A stretch of 40,222 nt of DNA from Paracoccaceae bacterium (GCA_007693835.1 RECW01000144.1:1-40222), one strand, 5' to 3'; numbered from the stretch's first letter, positions 24,267 through 33,816 are shown. Notes: generated by a model from the letters alone, not told the origin. Translations and numbers: made by a program.

Positions 24267-25640
24267 CTACTGGGCGGCGCGGGCCAGCCCTTCGGCGCGG
24301 TCGAGGATCGCCGCGTCCGGAAACGCCTTGGCGAACTGCGCGAGCTCCCGCTCGGAGATGGCGAGGTCGAGGTCTGCGAAGGTCTCGCCGTCGCGCCGCC
24401 CCGTCACCACGCCGCGCGCGTGCAGCCACGCCGCCGCGCGCCCGTCCGCCTGCGGCACCCGCACCAGCGCCGGCAGCCGCGCCTCGGCGAGCCGCGCCTC
24501 GACCGCGGCCATCAGCGCGTCCACCCCTTCGCCGGTCGCGGCCGACAGGGCGACGGCGCCCGCGCGCGCGGTCTCCGCCAGCAGCGGGCCGCGCTCCTCC
24601 GGGTCGACGAGGTCGATCTTGTTGCGCGCCTCGACCATCGCCTCGAGCCGCGCCTCGCCGACGCCGAGGTCGGCGAGCACGTCGAGCACGTCGGCCTTCT
24701 GCGCTTCGGTCTCGGGGTGCGAGACGTCGCGGACGTGCACGATGACGTCTGCCTCCAGAACCTCCTCGAGCGTCGCGCGGAAGGCGGCGACCAGCTGCGT
24801 CGGCAGTTCGGAGATGAACCCGACCGTGTCCGACAGGATCACCCGTCGCCCGGACGGCAGGCGTATCGCGCGCATCGTCGGATCGAGGGTGGCGAACAGC
24901 ATGTCCTTCGCCAGCACGTCCGCCGTGGTCAGCCGGTTGAACAGCGTCGACTTGCCCGCGTTGGTGTAGCCGACGAGGGCGACGACGGGGACGGGCGTCT
25001 TGGCGCGGGCCTTGCGGTGCTGCCCGCGCGTCTGCACCACCTTCTCCAGCTGGCGGCGGAGGCGGGCGATCTTCTCGTCGAGGGCGCGGCGGTCGGCCTC
25101 GATCTGGGTCTCGCCGGGGCCGCCCATGAAACCGACGCCGCCGCGCTGGCGTTCGAGGTGGGTCCAGCTGCGCACGAGGCGGCTTTTCTGGTAGCTGAGA
25201 TGCGCGAGGTCGACCTGCAGCACGCCTTCCCGGGTGCTCGCCCGTTCGCCGAAGATCTCGAGGATCAGGCCCGTGCGGTCGAGCACCTTGGCGCCCCACG
25301 CCTTCTCCAGGTTGCGCTGCTGGATCGGCGTGACGGCGGCGTCGACGATCACCAGCTCGACCTCGGTCGCCTCCACCTGCGCCTTGATCGCCGCGATCTT
25401 GCCCGAGCCGAACAGCGCGCCGGCGTGCGCCTTGGCGAGCGGCGCGACCTCGGCGCCCACGACCTCGAGATCGAGCGCGGCGGCGAGGGCGACGCACTCG
25501 GCCAGCGCGCTCTCCGGCGTCCGCCGCGAATCGCGATCCGATTTCAGGTGGGGGTGGACGACGAAGGCCCGCGTCGCTGTCGCGGACGGCCCTGCCGCGT
25601 CCGGCCCCTCGGCGCCGTCAGCCGTCGTTTTCGGCTTCAT
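24267..25640 (-). CDS. hflX: GTPase HflX
   Basis: A 457-residue ribosome-associated GTPase that splits stalled or heat-damaged 70S ribosomes. The N-terminal HflX domain shows [28 protein letters not shown] and [15 protein letters not shown]. The GTPase motifs are G1 [14 protein letters not shown]2 TLDPT, G3 SDTVGFI and G4 NKID. A C-terminal domain (about 370-457) follows. Its ATG lies inside the end of hfq (23-base overlap), typical for the coupled hfq-hflX operon. Confidence 0.96.
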   Translation of the reverse strand: MKPKTTADGAEGPDAAGPSATATRAFVVHPHLKSDRDSRRTPESALAECVALAAALDLEVVGAEVAPLAKAHAGALFGSGKIAAIKAQVEATEVELVIVDAAVTPIQQRNLEKAWGAKVLDRTGLILEIFGERASTREGVLQVDLAHLSYQKSRLVRSWTHLERQRGGVGFMGGPGETQIEADRRALDEKIARLRRQLEKVVQTRGQHRKARAKTPVPVVALVGYTNAGKSTLFNRLTTADVLAKDMLFATLDPTMRAIRLPSGRRVILSDTVGFISELPTQLVAAFRATLEEVLEADVIVHVRDVSHPETEAQKADVLDVLADLGVGEARLEAMVEARNKIDLVDPEERGPLLAETARAGAVALSAATGEGVDALMAAVEARLAEARLPALVRVPQADGRAAAWLHARGVVTGRRDGETFADLDLAISERELAQFAKAFPDAAILDRAEGLARAAQ

Positions 25641-25857
25641 AAAGCGTGATTGGTTGTGATGGCATCACCGTCGAGACCGCATGCTTGTAGACGAGTTGCG
25701 ACTGTCCGTCCCGACGCAGCAGCACGCAGAAGTTGTCGAACCACGTGATCACACCCTGCAGCTTGACGCCATTGACGAGGAATATCGTAACCGGCACCTT
25801 GTTCTTGCGAACATGGTTCAGAAAAGTATCCTGAAGGCTTTGCTTGTCCGAGGCCAT
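25618..25857 (-). CDS. hfq: RNA chaperone Hfq
   Basis: A 79-residue Sm-like hexameric protein that pairs small RNAs with mRNAs. Sm1 covers about 20-50 ([29 protein letters not shown]) and Sm2 holds the Tyr57-Lys58-His59 motif ([11 protein letters not shown]). Gln8 is the proximal-face residue. The size suits alphaproteobacteria. AGGCGA precedes the ATG. It overlaps hflX and follows trkA-trkH in the order common in this class. Confidence 0.97.
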   Translation of the reverse strand: MASDKQSLQDTFLNHVRKNKVPVTIFLVNGVKLQGVITWFDNFCVLLRRDGQSQLVYKHAVSTVMPSQPITLYEAENDG

Positions 25858-25942
25858 GAGTTTGTCGCCTGTTTCTTATTGTTGAACGAACCGCGCTGCG
25901 GCGGCGACGCACACGCGCCGCGTGTCGAGCATGACGCGCCGC

Positions 25943-25984
25943 CCGCGCGGACACCAGCACATTCCGCGCCGCAACCGCGCGGAC
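25943..25984. repeat. Direct repeat upstream of hfq
   Basis: CCGCGCGGAC occurs at 25943-25952 and 25975-25984, exactly 32 bases apart (about three helical turns). Each copy contains the palindrome CCGCGCGG. The pair lies 86-127 bases upstream of the hfq start, between hfq and trkH. It could be an operator, or chance in GC-rich DNA. Confidence 0.3.
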
Positions 25985-25989
25985 GAAAC

Positions 25990-27519
25990 CTAGCGGCGCC
26001 AATACGCCGGATTCGTCAAGGCCACGATCGCCAGCACCTCGACGCGCCCCACCACCATGACCACGGCGAGGATCGTACGCTCCGCCGCGCCGAAAGCGGC
26101 CACGGGCGGCGCGCCGGGGCCGGCGGCCAGCGCATAGGCCGGCCCGGTGTTGGCGAGCGCCGCGATCGCCGCGGCGAGGCTCTGCTCGAGCGGCAGCCCC
26201 GTCGCCGAGAGCGCGAGCATCGCGGCGCCGAGCGCGAGCAGGAAAAGCATGACGAACACCCAGGCCAGCACCGCCCCCTGGAAGCCGACTCGCCGCGCGC
26301 CGCGGCCGTGACGGTCGGCGATGCTCGGCTGCGACAGGCGGTCCAGCTCGCGCAAGCCGTGCTGGTAGAGCGCGAAGGAGCGCAGCAGCTTCACGCCGCC
26401 CGCCGTCGAGGCCACGCCGCCGCCCATCGCGGCGAGCCCGAGCAGCATGATCCCGGAACTCGTGGTCGTCTCCGCCCACGCCCGCGACGCCTCCCACGCC
26501 CCGCTGACGTAGCCGGTGGTGGTGAGGAACGAGAGCGCCGTGAAGGCCGCGCCCCAGAGATCGCGCAGACCCGACGCGACATCCGGCGGCCGGCCGAAGG
26601 GGGCCGTCCAGTGCGCGAGCACGATCCACGCGGCCGCGAGGCCGACGGCGACGGCGGCGAGGTGCAGCTCCGGGTCGCCGCGCAGCCGGCCGATGCGGGC
26701 GAGGCGGTCGCCGGGCCGGAAGGCGTGGCGCGTCGCCGCGATCAGCAGGAACAGCGCCGCAGCGGCCTCCGCGCCGACGCCGCCCTGGGCGCTGAAGGCG
26801 CCGGGCGCGGTGGTGATCCCGCTGGTCGACATGACGCCCGCGGCGTGCGTCAGCGCCGCGAGGTCGGGCTTGCCGAGCGAGGCGAAGACGGCGAACAGCA
26901 CGACGGTCAGCGCGAAGTACACCGGCGCGACGACCCGCGCCGCCTCGATCAGCCGCGCGCCGACCGAAGCGGTCTGCGGCGCGCCCGACCAGACCGGCGC
27001 CTCGGCGAGCCGGCCCACCGAGCCCGCGCGGGTCTCGATCCGGACTTCGTAGCCGCCGAGGTTGCGCGGCGCGAACACCGCCGCCGCGGCCATCAGCGCC
27101 CCGAGCCCGCCGAGCCACGCGGTCATCGCGCGCCAGAGGTGCACGGGGCGCGGCGTCGCGGCGGGGTCGGGCAGGGCGGTCATGCCGGTCGTGGTGAAAG
27201 TCGAGACCATCTCGAACCACGCCGCGCCGAGGCCGAAGTCGGGCGTCGCCATCCAGACAGGGACCGCGGCCGCCAGCGGCGCGAGGCCGAAGAAGAAGAG
27301 GGCGAGCAGGATCTCGTCGCGCGCGCTGGTGCGCCCGCGCCGTTCCGACAGCGCCACGCCGACCCCGAGGGCGGCGACGGCGACAAGCCCCGCCGACTGG
27401 AGGAACGCCTGCGCGCTGCTCCAGTCCCTTTCGACGATCGCCAGCAGGGCGGGCCCGGGCATCCCGGCCGCGATGACCAGCAGCATCACCGCCGGCGCTG
27501 GCGCTCGGGCGAGAAGCAT
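25990..27519 (-). CDS. trkH: Trk potassium uptake system membrane subunit TrkH
   Basis: A 509-residue K+ channel-like membrane protein with about ten membrane helices and four filter loops: TFTTTGMTAL, GVMSTSGITT, LTTTGYVSG and ALANTGPAYA, each with the filter Gly. WLGGLGALM and the Gly-rich loop GLAAMGGGVASTAGGVKLLR are typical. It works with the cytoplasmic gate subunit TrkA, whose gene ends 3 bases upstream. It ends 132 bases before the hfq start. Confidence 0.93.
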   Translation of the reverse strand: MLLARAPAPAVMLLVIAAGMPGPALLAIVERDWSSAQAFLQSAGLVAVAALGVGVALSERRGRTSARDEILLALFFFGLAPLAAAVPVWMATPDFGLGAAWFEMVSTFTTTGMTALPDPAATPRPVHLWRAMTAWLGGLGALMAAAAVFAPRNLGGYEVRIETRAGSVGRLAEAPVWSGAPQTASVGARLIEAARVVAPVYFALTVVLFAVFASLGKPDLAALTHAAGVMSTSGITTAPGAFSAQGGVGAEAAAALFLLIAATRHAFRPGDRLARIGRLRGDPELHLAAVAVGLAAAWIVLAHWTAPFGRPPDVASGLRDLWGAAFTALSFLTTTGYVSGAWEASRAWAETTTSSGIMLLGLAAMGGGVASTAGGVKLLRSFALYQHGLRELDRLSQPSIADRHGRGARRVGFQGAVLAWVFVMLFLLALGAAMLALSATGLPLEQSLAAAIAALANTGPAYALAAGPGAPPVAAFGAAERTILAVVMVVGRVEVLAIVALTNPAYWRR

Positions 27520-27522
27520 GGA

Positions 27523-28899
27523 TCAGAAGAAGTCGATGCTGACGCGAAACAGCGCCTCGACGCGCCGCATGGCGTCGCGGAGCGCGAACACCAGCAGCAG
27601 GTCGCCCTCGCGCACCACGGTGTCGCCCGTCGGCATGGTCAGCCCGTCGCGTCCCAGCACCGCGCCCACCGTCGCCCCGACGGGGAAATCCGCGTCCCGC
27701 AACCGCTTGCCGGCGATGGGCGAAGTGGCGAGAACCTGCGCCTCGATCGCCTCGGCCTCCCCCTCGCCGACGGCGTGGACGGCGCGGATGCGCCCGCGCC
27801 GGACGTGGCGGAGGATGGTCGACACGGTCGTGGCGCGCGGGTTGATCGTCACGTCGATGCCGAGCGCCCCGGCGAGCGCCGAGAACACGGGGTCGTTGGT
27901 GAGGGCGATGGAGAGCGGGCAGCCCGCCTGCCGCGCCAGCGCGCAGGACAGGACGTTGGCGCGGTCGTCGTCGGTCAGCGCCAGAACGGCGTCGGCGTCG
28001 GCGACGCCCGCCTCGTCGAGGATCGCCGGGTCGAGCGCGTCGCCGTTCAGGACCACGGTGCGGCCGAGCCTGTCGGCGGCGTGTTCGGCGCGGGCGCGGT
28101 CGCGCTCGATCACCTTGGCGCGCAGGCCGCGCGGGTCGGCCTCGACGCGCTGGGCGAGCGACAGGCCGACGTTGCCGGCGCCGATCACCACGACGCGCTT
28201 GGCTGGCGGGTTCTCGCGCCCGAGAATCGCCATCGACCGCGCCACGTCGGCCCGCGCCGCGACGAAATAGACCGAGTCGCCGTCGAAAAGCTGATCGTCC
28301 GGTCCCGGCGAGAGCAGCACGCCGTTGCGGCGCAGGCCCACGATCCGCGCCTTCAGGGTGGAGAACAGTTCGCCCAGCTGGCGCAGCGGCGTGTTCAGCG
28401 CCGGGCAGTCGCCGTCGAGCGTCAGGCCGACGAACTCGACTTCGCCCTCGAGGAAGGTGCAGCTGTCGAACGCCGCCGTGGTGACGAGGCGCGACAGCGC
28501 CACCTCCGCCACCTCGGTCTCGGGCGAGATCGCGACGTCGATCGGCGCCGCCTCGGGGCCGAACAGCCCCGCCCAGCGCGGGTGCATGTAGGCCTGCGCG
28601 CGGACCCGGGCGATCTTGCGCGGCACGGAGAACAGGCTGTGCGCGACCTGACAGGCGAACATGTTCACCTCGTCGAGCGCCGTCGCCGCGATCAGCATGT
28701 CGGCGTCGGCGGCGCCGGCGCGGGCGAGGGTGTCGGGGTGACTGGCGTGGCCGGCGACGCCCGCGACGTCGTAGCTGTCCGTCACCCGCCGGATCAGGTT
28801 CGCGTTGGTGTCCACAACGGTGACACGCGCGCCGTCCTCGGAAAGCCGCTTCGCGATCTGGGCGCCGACGCGGCCTGCGCCGCACACGATGATCTTCAT
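27523..28899 (-). CDS. trkA: Trk potassium uptake system NAD-binding subunit TrkA
   Basis: A 458-residue cytoplasmic gating subunit with two RCK modules. The first Rossmann motif is MKIIVCGAGRVGAQIAKRL (1-19), the second VVVIGAGNVGLSLAQRV (about 232-248). RCK-C parts follow each (ALNTPLRQLGELFSTLKARI; IAGKRLRDADFPVGATVGAV). Both ligand-binding halves appear intact. It starts the trkA-trkH pair; in many relatives the ntrBC-ntrYX genes precede it, but here a divergent OmpA-domain gene does. Confidence 0.95.
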   Translation of the reverse strand: MKIIVCGAGRVGAQIAKRLSEDGARVTVVDTNANLIRRVTDSYDVAGVAGHASHPDTLARAGAADADMLIAATALDEVNMFACQVAHSLFSVPRKIARVRAQAYMHPRWAGLFGPEAAPIDVAISPETEVAEVALSRLVTTAAFDSCTFLEGEVEFVGLTLDGDCPALNTPLRQLGELFSTLKARIVGLRRNGVLLSPGPDDQLFDGDSVYFVAARADVARSMAILGRENPPAKRVVVIGAGNVGLSLAQRVEADPRGLRAKVIERDRARAEHAADRLGRTVVLNGDALDPAILDEAGVADADAVLALTDDDRANVLSCALARQAGCPLSIALTNDPVFSALAGALGIDVTINPRATTVSTILRHVRRGRIRAVHAVGEGEAEAIEAQVLATSPIAGKRLRDADFPVGATVGAVLGRDGLTMPTGDTVVREGDLLLVFALRDAMRRVEALFRVSIDFF

Positions 28900-29107
28900 G
28901 TGACCGTCTTCATTGGGCCGACCCCGGATCGGCGCGCCTGCGTCACGCCGCTCCGGGTCGTATCATCCGGTCGCCCTCCCGTCATCCGCTCTGGCGCTCT
29001 GGCGCTGTGGCGCCGGCGCGACGCGTCGCGAAAGCGGCCGCCGCGCCGGTTCTCATCGCGCCGCGCTGGTGTTAGCCTTGAGCGTCATGGAAAGCGGGGG
29101 CTTCGCG

Positions 29108-29593
29108 ATGCGCCGGTCAGTCACGTTTGTCGGTCTTGCGGCGTTCGCCGCCGCGGGGGTCGCCTTCGCCGAGGCGCCCGAGGCTCAACCCTCGGGTTTC
29201 GTCGTGCCGTTCGGGTTCGCGCGCGAGACGATCAACGCGGACGGGATCGACGAGGTGACCGCGATCGTGCGCCGGTTCCTGTCGTCCGGGGCCGGCGCGG
29301 TGTCGCTCACCGGCCACACCGATACCGTCGGCGATCCTCGGGTCAATCAGGCGCTGTCGGAGCGGCGCGCCGCCCTCGTCCGTCGGGAGTTGATCGTGCG
29401 CGGCGTGCCGTCGGGCGCCATCGAGACGGCGGGCGCCGGCGAGACGCAACTGGCCGTCGCGACCGGCGACGGGGTGCGCAGCGCCGCCAACCGGCGAGTC
29501 GAGGCCGCAGTCCTGATGCCCGGCGTCCGGCCGGCGGCCGATCCGTTGCAGCCGTTCAGCTTCCCGCTGCCGCCGCAGTCGCCGCGGGACTGA
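29108..29593 (+). CDS. OmpA-family C-terminal domain protein
   Basis: A 161-residue exported protein. ATG 29108 follows GCGGGGG and gives a signal peptide (to about 21, AFA-E). ATG 29087 is an alternative and would fit a leaderless message from the TAGCCT box at 29073. The OmpA/MotB peptidoglycan-binding domain is visible: VPFGFARETINADGI, VSLTGHTDTVGDPRVNQALSERRAALVRRELIVRGV, and SAANRRVEAAVLMPG. No outer-membrane barrel is present, so it is a short periplasmic or peptidoglycan-attached protein. It converges with polA. Confidence 0.85.
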   Translation: MRRSVTFVGLAAFAAAGVAFAEAPEAQPSGFVVPFGFARETINADGIDEVTAIVRRFLSSGAGAVSLTGHTDTVGDPRVNQALSERRAALVRRELIVRGVPSGAIETAGAGETQLAVATGDGVRSAANRRVEAAVLMPGVRPAADPLQPFSFPLPPQSPRD

Positions 29594-29605
29594 CGCGCAT
29601 CCGCG

Positions 29606-29640
29606 CGCCGCGCGTGCGCCCGCGACGCCATTGCGCGGCG
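29606..29640. terminator. Weak hairpin between OmpA-domain gene and polA
   Basis: CGCCGCGC (29606-29613) pairs with GCGCGGCG (29633-29640) around a 19-base loop, between two convergent genes. It is plausible as a shared terminator, but GC-rich stems like this also arise by chance. Confidence 0.3.
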
Positions 29641-29643
29641 GGC

Positions 29644-32484
29644 TCAGTGCGCGGCGGCCCAGGTGTCGCCGCGGCCGACGTCCACCGTGAGCGGCGTCGA
29701 AAACTGGACCGCCGGCAGCGCGGCGCCCTCCATGACCGCCTTGACCCGCGCCGCCGTCTCCTCGGCCGCGCTCTCCTCGACCTCGAACAGCAGTTCGTCG
29801 TGGACCTGCAGAAGCATCCGCGCCGGCAGGCCGCGGATCGCGTCCGGCACGCGGATCATCGCGCGGCGGATCACGTCCGCCGCCGTCCCCTGGATCGGCG
29901 CGTTGATCGCGGCGCGGTAGGCGAAGCTGGCGCGCGGCCCCTTGGCGTTGATCTCCGGCGTGTGGACGCGGCGGCCGAACAGCGTCTCGACATGGCCGTG
30001 CTGCTTCGCGAAGGCCCGCGTGCGCTCCATGTAGGCGCGGATGCCCGGGAACTTCTCGAAATAGGCGTCGATGAACGCCTTGGCCTCCGCCTGCGGGATG
30101 CGCAGGTTGTTCGACAGGCCGAAGGCCGAGATGCCGTAGATCACGCCGAAGTTGATGGCCTTGGCGCGGCGGCGGATCATCGGGTCCATGCCTTCGATCG
30201 GCACGCCGAACATCTCCGAGGCGGTCATGGCGTGGATGTCGAGCCCGTCGCGGAACGCCTGCTTCAGCGCGGGGATGTCGGCGATGTGGGCGAGGATGCG
30301 CAGTTCGATCTGGGAGTAGTCGAGGCTCAGCAGCACCTTGCCCGTCTCCGCGACGAAAGCCTCGCGGATGCGCCGGCCTTCCTCGGAGCGGACCGGGATG
30401 TTCTGCAGGTTCGGGTCGGTGGAGGCTAGGCGCCCCGTCGTGGTCGCCGCCAGCGAGAACGAGGTGTGCACTCGCCCGGTCTCCCGGTTGATGTGGCCTT
30501 GCAGCGCGTCGGTGTAGGTGCCCTTGAGCTTCGAGAGCTGGCGCCAGTCGAGCACGCGGGCGGGCAGGTCGTGGCCCTGCGCGGCGAGCTGCTCCAGCGT
30601 GTCGGCGTCGGTGACGTAGGCGCCGGTCTTGGCGCTTTTCTGCCCGCCGTCGAGGCTCATGCGCTCGAACAGGATCTCGCCGAGCTGCTTCGGCGAGCCG
30701 ACGTTGAACTTCTCGCCGGCCAGCTGATGGATCTCGTCCTCCAGCGCCGCCATGCGCTGGGCGAACAGCCCCGAAAGCCGCGAGAGCGCGTCGCGGTCGA
30801 CCTTGACGCCCGCCATCTCCATGTCGACCAGCACCGGGACCAGCGGGCGCTCCAGCGTCTCGTAGACCGTGGTCACGCGCTCGGCGACGAGGCGGGGTTT
30901 GAGCACGCGGTGCAGCCGCAGCGTCACGTCGGCGTCTTCGGCGGCGTAGGGGGCGGCCTTGTCGATGGCGACGCGGTCGAAGGTGATCTGGCTCTTGCCC
31001 GAGCCGATCAGATCCTTGATCGGGATCGGCCTGTGGTCGAGCAGCCGCTCCGACAGCGCGTCCATGCCGTGGGAATGGAGCCCCGCGCCCTGCGCGTAGC
31101 TCAGCAGCATGGTGTCGTCGATCGGCGCGACGTCGAGGCCGCAGCGCTTGAGCACCTTGAGGTCGTACTTGAGGTTCTGGCCGATCTTGAGCACGGCGGG
31201 GTCGGCGAGCATCGGCTTCAGGAGGGCGAGCGCCGCGTCCCTGTCCATCTGGCCGGGCGCGAGCGACCGCGCGCCGAGCAGGTCGCCGTCGCCCTCCGCA
31301 TGGCCGAGGGGCAGGTAGGCGGCCTTGCCGGGCGCGAGCGCGAGGGAGACGCCGACGAGGTCGGCGGTCATCTCGTCGAGCGACGTGGTCTCGGTGTCGA
31401 TGGCGACGATGCCGGCGTCGGTCGCCTCGGCGACCCAGGCCGCGAGCGTTTCGGCGTCGCGGATCACGACATAGGCGGCGGGGTCGATCGGTTCCGCCGG
31501 CGCCGCGCCCGCGGCCTTCGCGGGCGGCGCGCTCGCGGCGTCCCCCGCTGCGACCGACGCGGCGGCCACGTCGCGCGCGTCGGCGCCGAGCGCCTCGGCG
31601 ACGCGCGTGGTCAGGGTGCGGAACTCCATCGCCTTGAGAAAGCCGATCAGCGTTTCGGCGTCGGGGGCCTGCACGGCCAGCGCGTCCCAGTCCGGCAGAT
31701 CCGGGACGGCGTCGCAGAGAGTGACGAGCCGCTTCGAGATGCGCACCTGTTCGGCGTGGTCGATCAGCGTCTGGCGGCGCTTCGGCTGCTTGATCTCGGC
31801 CGCGCGCGCGAGCAGCGTCTCGACGTCGCCGAAGTCGCCGATCAGCTGCGCCGCGGTCTTGACGCCGATCCCCGGCGCGCCGGGCACGTTGTCGACGCTG
31901 TCGCCGGCGAGCGCCTGCACGTCCACCACGCGGTCGGGGTCGACGCCGAACTTCTCGCGCACCGCCGCCGCGTCGATTCGCTCGTCGTCGCCGCCCTTCA
32001 GGCCCGGCTTCATCAGCACGATGCGCTCGTCGACGAGCTGCATCAGGTCCTTGTCGGAGGACACGATGGTGACCTCGGCGCCGGCCGCCGCGGCCTGGCG
32101 GGCGTAGGTCGCGATGATGTCGTCGGCCTCGTAGCCCTCGGTCTCGACGCAGGCGAGGTTGAAGGCGCGCGTCGCGTCGCGGATCAGCGCGAACTGCGGT
32201 TTCAGGTCCTCGGGCGGGTCGGGGCGGTGGGCCTTGTAGTCGGGGTAGATGTCGTTGCGGAAGGTCTTGGAGGAATGGTCGAAAACCACCGCGAGGTGCG
32301 TGGGCCGCTCGCCGTTGCGCCCCTGTTCGAGCAGCCGGTGGAGCATCGCGCAGAAGCCGGCCACCGCGCCGACGGGCAGGCCGTCGGAGCGGCGCGTCAG
32401 CGGCGGCAGGGCGTGGAAGGCGCGGAAGATGAAGCCCGAGCCGTCGACGAGGTGCAGGCGGTCGCCGGGCCCCGGCGCGCTCAC
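29644..32484 (-). CDS. polA: DNA polymerase I
   Basis: A 946-residue repair and Okazaki-maturation polymerase. The GTG start at 32484 makes a GTGA overlap with the upstream zinc-finger gene and gives the usual N-terminus DRLHLVDGSGFIFRAFHALP. Domains in order: 5'-3' exonuclease (about 8-265), 3'-5' exonuclease (about 320-540, with VAIDTETTSLDEM and the YAAEDADVTLRLH motif intact, so proofreading is likely active), and the polymerase domain (motif A LLSLDYSQIELRIL, motif B RRRAKAINFGVIYG, motif C LLQVHDELLFEV). Between the nucleases is an Ala-rich linker. Length is normal. Confidence 0.97.
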   Translation of the reverse strand: MSAPGPGDRLHLVDGSGFIFRAFHALPPLTRRSDGLPVGAVAGFCAMLHRLLEQGRNGERPTHLAVVFDHSSKTFRNDIYPDYKAHRPDPPEDLKPQFALIRDATRAFNLACVETEGYEADDIIATYARQAAAAGAEVTIVSSDKDLMQLVDERIVLMKPGLKGGDDERIDAAAVREKFGVDPDRVVDVQALAGDSVDNVPGAPGIGVKTAAQLIGDFGDVETLLARAAEIKQPKRRQTLIDHAEQVRISKRLVTLCDAVPDLPDWDALAVQAPDAETLIGFLKAMEFRTLTTRVAEALGADARDVAAASVAAGDAASAPPAKAAGAAPAEPIDPAAYVVIRDAETLAAWVAEATDAGIVAIDTETTSLDEMTADLVGVSLALAPGKAAYLPLGHAEGDGDLLGARSLAPGQMDRDAALALLKPMLADPAVLKIGQNLKYDLKVLKRCGLDVAPIDDTMLLSYAQGAGLHSHGMDALSERLLDHRPIPIKDLIGSGKSQITFDRVAIDKAAPYAAEDADVTLRLHRVLKPRLVAERVTTVYETLERPLVPVLVDMEMAGVKVDRDALSRLSGLFAQRMAALEDEIHQLAGEKFNVGSPKQLGEILFERMSLDGGQKSAKTGAYVTDADTLEQLAAQGHDLPARVLDWRQLSKLKGTYTDALQGHINRETGRVHTSFSLAATTTGRLASTDPNLQNIPVRSEEGRRIREAFVAETGKVLLSLDYSQIELRILAHIADIPALKQAFRDGLDIHAMTASEMFGVPIEGMDPMIRRRAKAINFGVIYGISAFGLSNNLRIPQAEAKAFIDAYFEKFPGIRAYMERTRAFAKQHGHVETLFGRRVHTPEINAKGPRASFAYRAAINAPIQGTAADVIRRAMIRVPDAIRGLPARMLLQVHDELLFEVEESAAEETAARVKAVMEGAALPAVQFSTPLTVDVGRGDTWAAAH

Positions 32485-32678
32485 GCTCCGCGCTCGCCGC
32501 GGGGCCCTCGGTCGGCCGGCCCGCCGCGCAGCACGAACTTGCGGTCGCAGTACTTGCACTCGACGAAGCCGCTGAGCCCGATCGTGTACCAGACCAGCGG
32601 GTGCCCCAGCGCGCCCCCTTCCCCCACGCAGGAGACGCGGGTTTCGTCGACGAGGACGGTCTCGGGAGCGTCGATCAT
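32481..32678 (-). CDS. Small CHCC-type zinc-finger protein
   Basis: A 65-residue protein of the zf-CHCC kind (the fold of the NDUFS6 subunit of complex I). Zinc ligands visible are the Cys in RVSCVGEGG, the His in LGHPLVWY, and the pair in VECKYCDRKFVL. ATG 32678 is preferred over 32687 because AGGA then sits 8 bases upstream. The stop overlaps polA as GTGA. In alphaproteobacteria such single-domain proteins are widespread; the exact role is unclear. Confidence 0.85.
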   Translation of the reverse strand: MIDAPETVLVDETRVSCVGEGGALGHPLVWYTIGLSGFVECKYCDRKFVLRGGPADRGPRGERGA

Positions 32679-32729
32679 GGGGGTCATCCTGTGCTGCCAG
32701 CGCGGATCATACGCAGCGGCCGAGGGCCT

Positions 32730-33776
32730 TCAAGAGCCTGAAGGGTCGCGCAGCCGCGGCGCGCGCCCGACCGGCACCGGGCCGATGCGCGCGTTCCCGT
32801 TCGAGAAGGCCAGCGGCGCCTCGATGGTGTCGCGGTCGCCCGACAGCGCCGCGACCAGCCCGAGGCCCGCCTCCAGCGCCCCCGCCACCTCGCGCCGCAG
32901 CGCGCCCGCCGCGACCGCGGCGCGCAGGATTTCGCGCCAGTTGACCGCCCGGAGCCGCAGCTCGCCTTCGGCGTACCCTTGCGCGTCGGCGCGCAGCCGC
33001 CCGGTCGCCGTCAGTTCGAGCGCCCCCCACCGGGCCTCGACGCGGCGGAGCGAGAGGGCGGTGACGCCGGGCGTCACGGCCTCGGCGGTGCGCCGGTCGA
33101 GCGGCCGGTCGAGCCCTGCGCGGACGTCGATCACGAGGCTGTCGAAGGTCTCCGGCAGGGCGCCCGAGGGGTCTATCGCCGCGAGGATGGGGGCGGGCAG
33201 GATGACGTCGGCGGCCGTCAGCGACAGATCGTAGCCGTGATCCGGCGCGCTGCCCGGCGCGGCGCGGGCCAGACGCGCTTCGAGAACGGCCGCCTCCGCC
33301 GTCCAGCCGCCGGGCGAGGCGCCGCCGCCAAGCACTGTGGCGTCGACGGTCAGCCCCGCGATCTCGGCCGACAGCGCGTCGAGCGCAAGCGACGGGCCGG
33401 GGACGAAGCGGACGGCCCCCTCCATCCGCTCGCTGCGCAGCGTCGCCCGCGCGCCGGGCACGGCCAGGGTCTGCTCGGGCGGCAGGACGACAAGGGCCGC
33501 GTTCGGCGCCCAGGCCTGCATCAGGATGTCGAAGGTCGGCGCCGCCCAGGCCCAGCCGCGCTCGGGGTCGGCGAGGCGCAGGTCGGTCAGCCGCGTGTCG
33601 AAGCGGGTGGGGAAGCCCGCGGTCGTCAGGTCGGCCGCCTCGGCCTGCCAGCCTTCGGCGCGGCGCTCGGCGAGCCAGCCGTTCAGCGCCCGGTCGTGCG
33701 CCGTCGCGCCGAACAGCCACCACCCCGACCACAGCGCGGCGAGGACGAAAAGGGCGGCGATCACGCGCCTGGGCAT
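32730..33776 (-). CDS. DUF2125 family protein
   Basis: A 348-residue envelope protein with one N-terminal membrane segment or signal (VIAALFVLAALWSGWWLFG). The following region (LNGWLAERRAEGWQAEAADLTTAGFPTRFDTRLTDLRLADP) is the DUF2125 hallmark, and the long beta-rich remainder resembles AsmA-like repeats. ATG 33776 gives better spacing from AAGGA than the adjacent ATG 33779. Function unknown; relatives are common in Rhodobacterales. It is divergent from the ChaC-like gene across only about 48 bases. Confidence 0.85.
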   Translation of the reverse strand: MPRRVIAALFVLAALWSGWWLFGATAHDRALNGWLAERRAEGWQAEAADLTTAGFPTRFDTRLTDLRLADPERGWAWAAPTFDILMQAWAPNAALVVLPPEQTLAVPGARATLRSERMEGAVRFVPGPSLALDALSAEIAGLTVDATVLGGGASPGGWTAEAAVLEARLARAAPGSAPDHGYDLSLTAADVILPAPILAAIDPSGALPETFDSLVIDVRAGLDRPLDRRTAEAVTPGVTALSLRRVEARWGALELTATGRLRADAQGYAEGELRLRAVNWREILRAAVAAGALRREVAGALEAGLGLVAALSGDRDTIEAPLAFSNGNARIGPVPVGRAPRLRDPSGS

Positions 33777-33810
33777 CATGCGGTCCTTCACGGGGCGCCG
33801 TCGCGGGCGG

Positions 33811-33816
33811 TATAGG
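33811..33816 (+). promoter_or_regulatory. -10 box close to the ChaC-like start codon
   Basis: TATAGG lies 8 bases before the ATG at 33825, so transcription would begin at or next to the start codon, giving a leaderless or near-leaderless message. No Shine-Dalgarno other than GGGG is visible. Confidence 0.3.

Noticed and set aside
25637-28885. Long minus-strand open frame overlapping trkH and trkA
   Set aside because: Same strand but a different frame from clear trkH/trkA coding sequence; composition is Arg/Ala repeats only.
23164-29084. The 12-base word TAGCCTTGAGCG at 23164-23175 and 29073-29084
   Set aside because: Chance 12-base matches are expected in 40 kb, and the distances to the start codons differ (60 and 24 bases). 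Kept only as possible weak -10 elements.
25681-30429. A very long plus-strand open frame (about 1,580 codons)
   Set aside because: It runs antisense through hfq, hflX's upstream end, trkH, trkA and polA, has no family motifs and is Arg/Ala/Gly-rich, as expected from stop-poor high-GC DNA.
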